DNA of 14,430 nt from Treponema sp. (GTDB lineage: Bacteria; Spirochaetota; Spirochaetia; Treponematales; Breznakiellaceae): contig JAISBK010000177.1 in the NCBI GenBank assembly GCA_031266255.1, positions 1 to 14,430 on the forward strand, read 5' to 3'. The notes under the pieces were generated by a model. The model worked only from the letters and a program-made list of their open reading frames with translations, did not search any database and had not been told where the DNA came from. A program made the translations under genes and the position numbers. The first letter of the stretch is position 1. Every line of letters begins with the position of its first letter. Positions 6,196 through 14,021 of this stretch are shown piece after piece.

Positions 6196-8136
6196 ATGCC
6201 TAACGATAAGAATGATAAGACGCCTCAGCGTCCAACGCAACCTCGTCCGAATCTGCGGACCAGTAAACCTAATCCCTTTGCCTTGATTTTTTTTCTCCTC
6301 ATGGCAGGACTTTTTGTGGCTTATTTCTTCAAAGGGGATACTCGGCCTATTCAAGAAATACCTTATTCGACTTTTACCAATCATCTTGAACGCAATGACA
6401 TTACCGCAGTTAAAATTCTTGATAATAGTACTATTGAAGGAACCCTTCAAGGCGGATCAGGGGATCAGGTGCATTTTAAGACCTTAATCCCCTATCAGGA
6501 TCCTGGACTGCTTCCGGCGTTACGGGAAAAAGGTATCAATGTCTCAGGAGCGGTTACCGGACTTTCTCCGTTACGGCTGTTGTTTGAATTTCTCCCGTGG
6601 ATTATCGGGTTTGGATTTATCTGGTTTATGTTCAGAAACATGCAGGGTACCGGAAACAAGGCGTTTCAATTTGGTAAGAGCCGGGCAAAGCGGTATCAGG
6701 AGGAAGGAAAGAAGGTAAGTTTCGCGGATGTGGCTGGCCAACGGGATGCCAAATACGAACTTGAGGAAGTGGTTTCTTTCTTGAAAAATCCCCAAAAATT
6801 CACTAAGATGGGGGCTCGGATTCCCAAAGGGGTGCTTCTGGTGGGGATGCCGGGAACCGGGAAAACCCTCATGGCCCGGGCTGTAGCTGGTGAGGCTGGG
6901 GTGGCTTACTTCCACATGTCAGGTTCAGATTTTGTAGAGATGTTCGTAGGGGTAGGGGCGAGTCGTGTCCGGGATCTCTTCGAACAGGGGCGGCGCAATG
7001 CCCCATGCATTATCTTTATTGATGAACTGGACGCGGTAGGCAGGACCAGAGGTGCAGGGTACGGTGGTGGCCATGACGAACGGGAACAGACCCTGAATCA
7101 ATTGTTGGTTGAGATGGACGGCTTTGATTCCAAGGATGGGGTCATTATTTTGGCAGCCACCAATCGGCCGGATGTACTGGATCCTGCCCTGCTCAGGCCT
7201 GGTCGTTTTGATCGGCAGGTGGTGGTGGCTATGCCGGACATCAAAGAACGGGAAGCGATCCTCCAAATTCACGCTGCCAAGATCCCCTTAGGTGCTGATA
7301 TCGACCTTGTCCGGATTGCCCGGGCAACTCCGGGTATGAGCGGTGCAGACATCGCCAACCTCGTGAATGAAGCAGCCCTTTTTGCTGCACGTAAAGATAA
7401 AGCCAAGGTAGAGATGCCTGATTTTGAAGAAGCTCGGGACAAGATCCTTATGGGTGTGGCCCGGAAAACCTTGGTCATCTCTGATAAGGAACGGCGTATG
7501 ACTGCCATTCACGAGGCAGGCCATGCGTTGCTCCACTATTTTCTTAAGAACGCGGATCCTCTCCATAAAGTAACGATTGTTCCTCATGGAAGAGCCTTGG
7601 GTATGGCCATGTCCCTCCCGGAAGAAGATAGTTACAGCCGGACCCGGGGTTGGATCGAAGACCGGATCGTCATCTGTTACGGAGGCTGGATCGCGGAAAA
7701 CATCTTTTATGAAGAAACCACCACCGGAACAAAACAGGACATTCAGCAGGCTACGGAGATGGCCCGTCACATGGTCTGTGAATGGGGGATGGCTGAAGAA
7801 CTGGGGCCGGTTGCCTATGGCCAAGAGGATGAACCTATTTTTCTGGGTAAGGAAATAGCCCGGCACAAGGACTATTCTGAGGCTACTGCCCAACGTATTG
7901 ATGAGGCAGTAAAAAAAATACTGGAGACTGCCAAGGATCAGGCCGAACAGATACTGAGAACTCATAAAGTAAAGCTTGAAAAGCTCGCTGAGGCTCTTAT
8001 ATCCCGGGAAACCTTAGTGGATGAAGAAGTACGAGAACTCTTGGAGTTTCCTCCCCGGGAACACTCCTCTGCCTTGATTGATTCTGCAGGGAGTTTGGGG
8101 TATGCATCCATGGCTAAAAATATCAAAGAGGGATGA
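6196..8136 (+). CDS. ftsH: ATP-dependent zinc metalloprotease FtsH
   Basis: FtsH is a membrane-anchored hexameric AAA+ protease that extracts and degrades membrane and some soluble proteins. From ATG 6196 it has 646 residues, normal length. Seen in order: a polar Pro/Lys/Arg-rich N-terminus (about 1-26), first membrane segment (about 27-45), a short periplasmic domain, second membrane segment (about 127-147), Walker A GMPGTGKT (217-224), pore loop FVGVG (250-254), Walker B IIFIDE (272-277), the second region of homology ending RPGRFDR, zinc site HEAGH (439-443) and the third ligand Asp in TGTKQD (515). All catalytic residues are present. The Walker A reads GMP where most FtsH proteins have GPP. 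The preceding AGGGGGA binding site fits ATG 6196 better than the adjoining TTG 6193. In Bacillus hprT lies between tilS and ftsH; here nothing does. Confidence 0.98.
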   Translation: MPNDKNDKTPQRPTQPRPNLRTSKPNPFALIFFLLMAGLFVAYFFKGDTRPIQEIPYSTFTNHLERNDITAVKILDNSTIEGTLQGGSGDQVHFKTLIPYQDPGLLPALREKGINVSGAVTGLSPLRLLFEFLPWIIGFGFIWFMFRNMQGTGNKAFQFGKSRAKRYQEEGKKVSFADVAGQRDAKYELEEVVSFLKNPQKFTKMGARIPKGVLLVGMPGTGKTLMARAVAGEAGVAYFHMSGSDFVEMFVGVGASRVRDLFEQGRRNAPCIIFIDELDAVGRTRGAGYGGGHDEREQTLNQLLVEMDGFDSKDGVIILAATNRPDVLDPALLRPGRFDRQVVVAMPDIKEREAILQIHAAKIPLGADIDLVRIARATPGMSGADIANLVNEAALFAARKDKAKVEMPDFEEARDKILMGVARKTLVISDKERRMTAIHEAGHALLHYFLKNADPLHKVTIVPHGRALGMAMSLPEEDSYSRTRGWIEDRIVICYGGWIAENIFYEETTTGTKQDIQQATEMARHMVCEWGMAEELGPVAYGQEDEPIFLGKEIARHKDYSEATAQRIDEAVKKILETAKDQAEQILRTHKVKLEKLAEALISRETLVDEEVRELLEFPPREHSSALIDSAGSLGYASMAKNIKEG

Positions 8137-8137
8137 T

Positions 8138-9910
8138 ATGCAGTGCTATCGAGTTGTCCTAATCCTGAGTGGGGTTCTGATTTTTACTATGCCGGGGTAT
8201 GCTCAGAATACTGCGGAGAGAGGAGATCAGGCGGTAGCGGAAAAATATGTTGTCTGGGCGCAACGGGCCCTTGATCAGGGGCGTTGGGCCGAGGCTCTGG
8301 TTGGCTTGGAACGGGGGATGGACTTTTCCGATGTTTCATCGGATATGGCATATCTGCTTGCCTTGACCCGGTTCCATGAGGGTAAGCCTCTGGCTGGGGT
8401 GCTTGAAGCGGTTCAGCGGGCCATAGAAACCCAACGTTGGAATAGCTTTGCGCCTAGTTCAGCCATACTGCTCGAAGCGGAAACCTTCATCCAATTACGC
8501 CGGTATGCTGATGCGTTGGATAGGCTTGCCCGACTTTCTCCAAGTCCTGATGAGATATATCTGAAACTTCGTGCTTTCCAAGGACTGGGTAACCGCGAGG
8601 CCTTCAATCGGCTTATGGCTGAAGCCTTGGAGATCTATCCCCGGAATCCTCGGATGCTTCGAATCTTCTTTAGTTTTGCCCAGGACTGGCGGCCCACAGA
8701 AATCGAACGGGATCTGATGACCGTAGCCTTGAGACGGCTTCCGTTCTTACTTGAGGCGGATCAGGATCTGGCCTATATAGCTGCTCCTTTTATTGAGGAT
8801 ATTGAAGAAGCCCGCCGGATGGTGGGAGCATACCGAGGGATGCATAGGGGTGTTGCTAGTTCTATTGTTCCGGCATTAAACCTGGGGCTTATTGATGGAA
8901 GTACCGCGGTAGACGAACTTTTTCCCGTAGCTGCTGAGGGAGCAGCCCAAAGGCTGGATAAAGCCCTACTCAGTGGAGTATGGAAGCTTCTGAGAACTCC
9001 AGCAGAACAGGAGTATTTTAGAAACAAGGTGGTACGGTTTTCTGGACTTATAACTGAAGATAGGGATAATGACGGTTATCATGAGTCGGAAGTCTGGTAT
9101 GAAGAAGGGATGATTCGCCTTTACACCTATGACGGGAATCAGGACCGGTTGCCTGAACTGACGGTGTTTTTTGAGTCCGGTGTTCCGGCGCGGGCAGAGG
9201 TGGTAAGAGCGCCTGAATTTCTGGGAAGGCACGATACTTTTGGCTATCCTTTAAATGCTCAGGAACAGGACATGGTTACCTTACAGTGGGAACAGTATCC
9301 TGCAGTATTAGCGGCTCAACTGGAGGGAGTTCATTACGGGTTGAAGCCCTTTGAGTTTTTCTTCTTACCGGTATATTTGAAGCGGCTGGAAAACGGCGTA
9401 TTATGGTATCCGGAACAAGATCCGTTTACGAGAAACATCTCAAAGCAGGCCTTACTTTCATTTGCTGCATTTATTGAACGGCCCAGCCGGGAATTTGCCG
9501 GGGCCATTGAACGGGTTGAACTGGAACAGGGTATACCCCAACGGGCTTCGGAGCTTTTAGGTGGCCGTATTGTCTCAACGACAGAGTTCTATCGGGGAAG
9601 GCCCCGGATACAGCGGATCGATCTTGACGCAAACGGTTACTTGGAAACCACCAGGCGTTTCCGGGCAACGGGTGATGTTCCCGTGGATAGGGTAAACTCT
9701 TTTGACGTGTGGGCTTTGAGCAGTCTCATCGAAGTTTCTGAAAGTGATTGGGATGGAGATGGTCTTTTTGAATATGAGGAGCAGTATGAGTATGCCGCTG
9801 ATGGTGAAGGATCGGGTTTTACTATTGAGCGGATCCTGTATTTTTGGGATATAGACCGGGATGGAACCCGGGAGTTTTCCGATCCCCTATCCTACCGAAG
9901 CCAAGACTGA
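8138..9910 (+). CDS. Exported protein with helical N-terminal half and five Asp-rich calcium-loop-like motifs
   Basis: I do not recognise a named family. From ATG 8138, preceded by GAGGGATGAT and one base after the ftsH stop, it has 590 residues. A signal peptide (about 1-22) ends GYA-QN, so a periplasmic or outer-envelope location is likely. Residues about 30-300 are rich in Ala, Leu and Arg and look like helical hairpins of the TPR type (for example AQRALDQGRWAEALVGLERG at 41-60). The C-terminal half has D-x-D-x-(D/N)-G-x-x-E at 308, 495, 537 and 571, and a variant at 332 (D-x-N-x-D-R-x-x-E). This spacing resembles EF-hand or dockerin calcium loops, and each is followed by a beta-prone, Tyr/Arg-rich stretch. 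Its position between FtsH and an HtrA-like protease suggests a role in envelope protein quality control, but this is context only. A longer reading from 8078 would lie inside ftsH and is not supported. Confidence 0.88.
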   Translation: MQCYRVVLILSGVLIFTMPGYAQNTAERGDQAVAEKYVVWAQRALDQGRWAEALVGLERGMDFSDVSSDMAYLLALTRFHEGKPLAGVLEAVQRAIETQRWNSFAPSSAILLEAETFIQLRRYADALDRLARLSPSPDEIYLKLRAFQGLGNREAFNRLMAEALEIYPRNPRMLRIFFSFAQDWRPTEIERDLMTVALRRLPFLLEADQDLAYIAAPFIEDIEEARRMVGAYRGMHRGVASSIVPALNLGLIDGSTAVDELFPVAAEGAAQRLDKALLSGVWKLLRTPAEQEYFRNKVVRFSGLITEDRDNDGYHESEVWYEEGMIRLYTYDGNQDRLPELTVFFESGVPARAEVVRAPEFLGRHDTFGYPLNAQEQDMVTLQWEQYPAVLAAQLEGVHYGLKPFEFFFLPVYLKRLENGVLWYPEQDPFTRNISKQALLSFAAFIERPSREFAGAIERVELEQGIPQRASELLGGRIVSTTEFYRGRPRIQRIDLDANGYLETTRRFRATGDVPVDRVNSFDVWALSSLIEVSESDWDGDGLFEYEEQYEYAADGEGSGFTIERILYFWDIDRDGTREFSDPLSYRSQD

Positions 9911-9966
9911 GGATAGAGCATAGAGAATACCGTTTCCCGGACTGGGGATGGAAAAGGATTAAAGGT

Positions 9967-11826
9967 ATGTACGGTAAAAGAAATCCCCCATGGTTTTTAT
10001 GGGTAGTAGGGGTATTAAGCATTCCGGGAATACTGGTTTCCTGTGTATCCCCGGCGGCTAAAGAAAAACGGCTTGCCCCTCCCAAAGTAAGCGCTGAATT
10101 GAGGCTTGATGATATTAAACAGTATGTATCTGAGGATCCGGCTCAAGCTGTGCATCTTATTGGAGTCTATGAGGTCCTCTATGGGTCTCCCCATGCGGGA
10201 GAACAAACTCAGGAGATGATTGAGACCCTTAACGCTCTTAAAACAGAGGCTATTGACCATTTAAAGACTTCTCAGGAAGCGGCTATTCAGGAACAGCGCT
10301 GGGATGATGCGGCCTCCTTAGCCCGTTCTCTTTCCAATCTGGGTATTGCCGTAGCAAACACCGGAAACGAACCGGATTTTATCCTTGCCTATGCAAAGCA
10401 ACAATTAGCCGAAGGGAATGACTTAGGGGCCTTTCTTTCAGCGGTTCGGGCTCATGGATTACAGCCCCTAGCCGTTGATGATGCCCTGCTCTTCCTTGAA
10501 CGGGCGGTAGCGGTTAAACAACGGCGTACTGCAGCGTTCTTTTTTGCGATTGTAGACCAAGCGTACAAGGCATCGAATACCGGAGGGGAAATTTCCGAAG
10601 CATTTCGGCACTATGCTCAGGGACAGGATACGGCAACGGATATGATCAAGGGGGTTGCCACGGTTCTGGTGGATCGGGGAATCCGTATTGAACGGGGCCA
10701 GGGAATTCCGGATCGGATTTTGGGTTCTGCTTTTTTTGTGGATGCTTCTGGCTTGCTGATTACCAATTACCATGTTATTTCCAGTGAAGTGGATCCCGCC
10801 TACGAAGGGTATTCCCGAATGTATATCCGCATGGGGGATACTTCCAGTCCCCGGATACCTGCCAAAGTCATTGGCTGGGATAAAGCCATGGATTTGGCCC
10901 TTATCAAAGCAGAGGTAAAAGGGGGGTATATATTTTCTGTGGTAGACCGGATCATTCCCCAAGTGGGAGATACGGTTTATGCTATCGGTTCTCCTGTAGG
11001 TTTAGAAAAAACCGTTACCTCCGGTATTGTATCTGCCCTGGGGCGGCGTCTTTTGCAGATTGGGGATGTGATTCAGATAGATGCGGCGGTAAACCACGGT
11101 AATTCTGGAGGGCCGGTAGTGGATAAAGAGGGTCGCCTGGTGGGTATCGTCTTTGCCGGGGTTGAACAATACCAGGGTCTCAACTTCGCTGTTCCCGCAG
11201 AACGACTTGCCGCAGCCCTGCCTGCTATGATACAGGGAGGAAAGGCGGAGCGGCCGTGGCTTGGTCTTACCGTGAGTGAAACCTCCTCAGGAGCAGAGAT
11301 CATCTATGTGGCTCCTTTTACCCCAGGAGCAGAACAGCAGATTAAAGAGGGTAGTTACATTAAATACATTAACGATGAAACCGTGGAGGCGGCTCCTCAA
11401 GGGGCACTTATCCCTGCACTGCAAGATATTTTGTTTCCTACCAGACCCGGAGAACTGGTATCCCTGGAAACCACTGAAGGAAACCGCTATATCCTTAGGT
11501 CTGTTCCGCGGCCTGATGTCCCCCTCGCCGAGGCAGCCAAACGAGATAGCCGGGAACGGATGACCGCGCCCCTTTTTGGACTCATTCTTGCTCCATCTTT
11601 GGGAAGGTCTTTTTCTTCGTCATACTTGGTGAAACGGGTGATTCGGGGTTCTATTGCTGATGAAGCAGGTCTCTCCGAGCAAGACCCGGTATCCATCAGA
11701 GGCTTACGGGTCAATGAAGATGAGGGATATGCGCTGCTGCAAATTAGGGTTAAGAAACGCCTGACAGGATACCTCGAAACTTCTATGCAACTGCCCGCAG
11801 CATTAGCTTCTCCAGATACGTTATAA
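9967..11826 (+). CDS. Lipoprotein serine protease of the HtrA/DegP (S1C) type with helical N-terminal domain and PDZ region
   Basis: This is predicted to cut misfolded proteins outside the inner membrane. From ATG 9967 it has 619 residues. The signal ends in a lipobox LVSC with Cys 26, so the mature protein should be lipid-anchored. Residues about 40-230 are helical and TPR-like, with no counterpart in ordinary HtrA. The trypsin-like domain follows, with His 269 (LLITNYHVI), Asp 309 (AMDLALIKAE) and Ser 380 (HGNSGGPVVD), so the triad is complete. A PDZ-like domain begins near 431 (PWLGLTVSE) and a second, weaker one near 537 (FGLILAPSLGRSF). It is 56 bases after the exported Asp-motif protein and probably in the ftsH transcript. 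An upstream in-frame ATG at 9844 lies inside the previous gene and would bury the lipoprotein signal, so it was rejected. Confidence 0.92.
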   Translation: MYGKRNPPWFLWVVGVLSIPGILVSCVSPAAKEKRLAPPKVSAELRLDDIKQYVSEDPAQAVHLIGVYEVLYGSPHAGEQTQEMIETLNALKTEAIDHLKTSQEAAIQEQRWDDAASLARSLSNLGIAVANTGNEPDFILAYAKQQLAEGNDLGAFLSAVRAHGLQPLAVDDALLFLERAVAVKQRRTAAFFFAIVDQAYKASNTGGEISEAFRHYAQGQDTATDMIKGVATVLVDRGIRIERGQGIPDRILGSAFFVDASGLLITNYHVISSEVDPAYEGYSRMYIRMGDTSSPRIPAKVIGWDKAMDLALIKAEVKGGYIFSVVDRIIPQVGDTVYAIGSPVGLEKTVTSGIVSALGRRLLQIGDVIQIDAAVNHGNSGGPVVDKEGRLVGIVFAGVEQYQGLNFAVPAERLAAALPAMIQGGKAERPWLGLTVSETSSGAEIIYVAPFTPGAEQQIKEGSYIKYINDETVEAAPQGALIPALQDILFPTRPGELVSLETTEGNRYILRSVPRPDVPLAEAAKRDSRERMTAPLFGLILAPSLGRSFSSSYLVKRVIRGSIADEAGLSEQDPVSIRGLRVNEDEGYALLQIRVKKRLTGYLETSMQLPAALASPDTL

Positions 11827-11850
11827 AAGCTTCCAGAGCAAAGCGCTTTT
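11825..11850. terminator. Possible two-way terminator between convergent genes
   Basis: AAAAGC (11825-11830) pairs with GCTTTT (11845-11850) around a 14-base loop, giving a short stem with A-run and T-run flanks on both strands. It begins inside the stop codon of the protease gene and ends five bases before the stop of the convergent apbE-type gene, a fitting place for a shared terminator. The stem is short and low in G+C, so efficiency is doubtful. Confidence 0.4.
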
Positions 11851-11854
11851 AGAC

Positions 11855-12853
11855 TCAAGGCATCAGGCTAAATTGGGAATCACTCAAGGTAAACCATGCC
11901 AAAGCGCCAGAGGTGCACTGGATACGCTTATCCTCAAAGACAAAGATAGCCTCAATAGGGTTAAGGGACTCAACCAAGGCCCGGCCTTTTTCATAGCCCA
12001 GGGCAAATACCGAGGTGGAAAGGGCATCTGCATCAATGGAATGGTCTGCGATAATGGTTACCGAGAGGAGGCCATTATACACCGGGTATCCGTCTTGAGT
12101 AGACAGGATGTGGTGGTAGCGCTTTCCATTGATTTCCGCGTACCGTTCATACACCCCGGAAGTTACGACGCTTTTATGCTGAACCGCGAGGACGCCGAGA
12201 TAGGTTCCCCGGGCATCCAGAGGATTCTGGACGCCGATCCGCCACGGCAGGCCATTCTGTTTTGCGCCGTAGGCAAATATATTGCCCCCCAAGTCAATGA
12301 TTGCCCTTTTGATCCGGGCATTTTGGAGAATCTTCACCATCTCATCCGCGGCATAGCCCTTGGCAATAGCCCCCAGATCCAAGGCCATGCCGGATCTTCG
12401 CAAGAATACCGTGGCTGCATCATGGTCAATGACCAGATCCTGCCAGTTGATGAGGGATAAGGTTGCTTCGATTTCAGCAGGCTCAGGAATCCGGGGATGT
12501 TCCGAACCAATGGCCCAGCGCTGTACCAAAGGTCCTACGGTGGGATCAAACGCGCCTTCACTTAATACCGCATACCTAATGGCCTGGTCCAGCACTTCAA
12601 TGAGATCTGGGGGAACCGGTACCGGCTGTATCCCGGCGTTCTGGTTGATCCTATCCACCGCGGTATCTGCCATGGTGACGCTCATGGTCGTCTCAATCGC
12701 TCGAAGGCGGGAAAAGAGGGTCCCATATACTTGGGGAGAGCCTTCTTCATAAAGATTGATGGTACAAACCGTTCCCAGTACCAATTCTGCTTGGGCCTCT
12801 GGAGCTTCGGTACAGGCAAGCAGATAAAGGCATACCGGAAACAATACCAGCAT
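11855..12853 (-). CDS. apbE: FAD:protein FMN transferase, ApbE/Ftp-type lipoprotein
   Basis: ApbE enzymes move FMN from FAD onto Thr or Ser of target proteins such as Nqr/Rnf subunits. The Treponema pallidum member, Ftp, is a periplasmic lipoprotein that also splits FAD. This protein has 332 residues. A very short signal ends LLAC with Cys 14, so it should be lipid-anchored. Family motifs are ETTMSVTMADTAVDRIN (about 54-70), EGAFDPTVGPLVQRW (99-113), ALDLGAIAKGYAADEM (157-172), IDLGGNIFAYG (186-196), YHHILSTQDGYPV (246-258) and the metal site DADALST (274-280), with the Asp/Thr spacing of four known from Ftp. The signal lacks the usual basic N-terminus, but no in-frame alternative start lies close upstream. 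It begins 14 bases after the double prolyl isomerase gene, so the two form an operon. No target motif protein is in the window. Confidence 0.95.
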   Translation of the reverse strand: MLVLFPVCLYLLACTEAPEAQAELVLGTVCTINLYEEGSPQVYGTLFSRLRAIETTMSVTMADTAVDRINQNAGIQPVPVPPDLIEVLDQAIRYAVLSEGAFDPTVGPLVQRWAIGSEHPRIPEPAEIEATLSLINWQDLVIDHDAATVFLRRSGMALDLGAIAKGYAADEMVKILQNARIKRAIIDLGGNIFAYGAKQNGLPWRIGVQNPLDARGTYLGVLAVQHKSVVTSGVYERYAEINGKRYHHILSTQDGYPVYNGLLSVTIIADHSIDADALSTSVFALGYEKGRALVESLNPIEAIFVFEDKRIQCTSGALAWFTLSDSQFSLMP

Positions 12854-12867
12854 CGTACGAGCAGGTC

Positions 12868-13908
12868 CTAGCGTATCCGTACCAGCTCCATCTCAAAAAC
12901 CAGAAAGCTGTTTGCCGGGATCAGCCCGTTTCCCACTACCTGTTCACCGTACGCAAGCTCCGGTGGGATGACTACCAGTCGCTTTTCACCGAGCTGCATA
13001 TCCAGTACGGTTTCTTCCCAACCAGGGATGACTTTACCCAATCCCACCTGGAATTCCAAGGGGCCGCCTTGAAAGTCCGAGCCGTCGAAAACCTTACCGG
13101 AAAGGAGCATCCCCTTATACGTCAGGGCTACAGTTTTACCCCGAGAGGGTTTATCCCCGGTTCCGGGCTTCTGGATAATGTACTGGATACCTGATGCGGA
13201 AAGAATCGCGTTAGGATATTTTTTCTTGATTTGAGCAAGGTCCGTATCCCGCTGTGCCTTGGCTTTGCTTGCGGCAGCAGCAGTGGCTTCTTTGAGCAGC
13301 TTATCAAAGGCGTCCTGATCCGCCTTAAAAGCAGTGGCTTCAGGGCCGTTACGGATAATGGTGATGGTATTGATCTTATCTCCCTGTTTTATGGCATTTA
13401 CCACTTCTTGACCTTGTACAACCTTGCCAAACACCGTATGTTTACCATCCAGCCAGGGGGTTTTGACATGGGTAATGAAGAATTGGCTCCCATTAGTCCC
13501 TGGGCCTGCATTCGCCATCGACAGCACCCCTGGGCCGTCATGCCTGAGGCTGGCATTGAACTCATCGGGGAACCGGTAGCCTGGACCGCCGCTCCCATTT
13601 CCTGAAGGATCCCCTCCTTGGATCATAAAATTGTCGATAACCCGGTGAAAACTGAGGCCATTATAGAAGGGACCGTTTCGCGAGGTCTTCATTTTACCCT
13701 CTGCCAAGGCAACAAAATTACAGACCGTGAGCGGGGTCTTCTGATATTCCAGGCGCACCACGATAGTTCCCCTCGTGGTACTGATCCGGGCAAACAGGCC
13801 GTTTCCTAAGGCAGCATCTGCCGGTGCAGCAAACCCGGTTTCAGTCATACCTACCAATAAGCACACCCCCATACTCAAGATATGCAGAAAGCGCTTTCTT
13901 CTTTTCAT
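12868..13908 (-). CDS. Periplasmic cyclophilin-FKBP fusion prolyl isomerase
   Basis: The protein joins two unrelated prolyl cis-trans isomerases and probably helps fold exported proteins. From ATG 13908 it has 346 residues. A signal peptide (about 1-28, MKRRKRF start, FAA end) sends it to the periplasm. Residues about 38-192 are a cyclophilin with FHRVI, FMIQGGD (94-100), MANAGPGTNGSQFFIT and PWLDGKHTVFG (151-161), so the active-site Arg, Phe, Gln and Trp of human cyclophilin A are all present. A charged Ala/Lys-rich helical linker (about 193-235) leads to an FKBP domain (about 256-346) with VFDGSD, VIPGWEE and PPELAYGE. An in-frame ATG at 13932 exists, but the predicted transcription start falls on it and the signal peptide begins better at 13908. 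It is the first gene of the operon with the ApbE-type gene. Confidence 0.95.
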   Translation of the reverse strand: MKRRKRFLHILSMGVCLLVGMTETGFAAPADAALGNGLFARISTTRGTIVVRLEYQKTPLTVCNFVALAEGKMKTSRNGPFYNGLSFHRVIDNFMIQGGDPSGNGSGGPGYRFPDEFNASLRHDGPGVLSMANAGPGTNGSQFFITHVKTPWLDGKHTVFGKVVQGQEVVNAIKQGDKINTITIIRNGPEATAFKADQDAFDKLLKEATAAAASKAKAQRDTDLAQIKKKYPNAILSASGIQYIIQKPGTGDKPSRGKTVALTYKGMLLSGKVFDGSDFQGGPLEFQVGLGKVIPGWEETVLDMQLGEKRLVVIPPELAYGEQVVGNGLIPANSFLVFEMELVRIR

Positions 13909-13938
13909 GGGTCCAAAATTAAAAATACACATGCCTTA

Positions 13939-13967
13939 ACCATACCACAAACAAGGAGGTATGACAA
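13939..13967 (-). promoter_or_regulatory. Promoter of the prolyl isomerase-ApbE operon
   Basis: On the minus strand TTGTCA (13962-13967, five of six) is followed after 17 bases by TATGGT (13939-13944, four of six), preceded by TG plus one base as in an extended -10. Transcription would start near 13932, giving a leader of about 24 bases before ATG 13908. This separates the operon from the repeat protein gene upstream. Confidence 0.5.
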
Positions 13968-14021
13968 TTCTACACAAGACCAACCCAGCACTGCTCATTG
14001 CCCCCATCATGACGGTCACGG

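Noticed and set aside
6123..6203. 26-codon frame whose stop overlaps the ftsH start, possible leader peptide
   Set aside because: No ribosome binding site precedes its ATG, and frames of this length are expected by chance.
7288..7965. 225-residue minus-strand frame inside ftsH
   Set aside because: It is antisense to the conserved protease part of ftsH and has no recognisable motif; it is a by-product of the codon use of ftsH.
9844..9966. 41-residue N-terminal extension of the HtrA-like protease
   Set aside because: It lies partly inside the preceding gene and would place the lipoprotein signal in the interior of the protein.
11873..12460. 195-residue plus-strand frame opposite the ApbE-type gene
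   Set aside because: It overlaps the conserved apbE motifs in antisense and shows no domain of its own.
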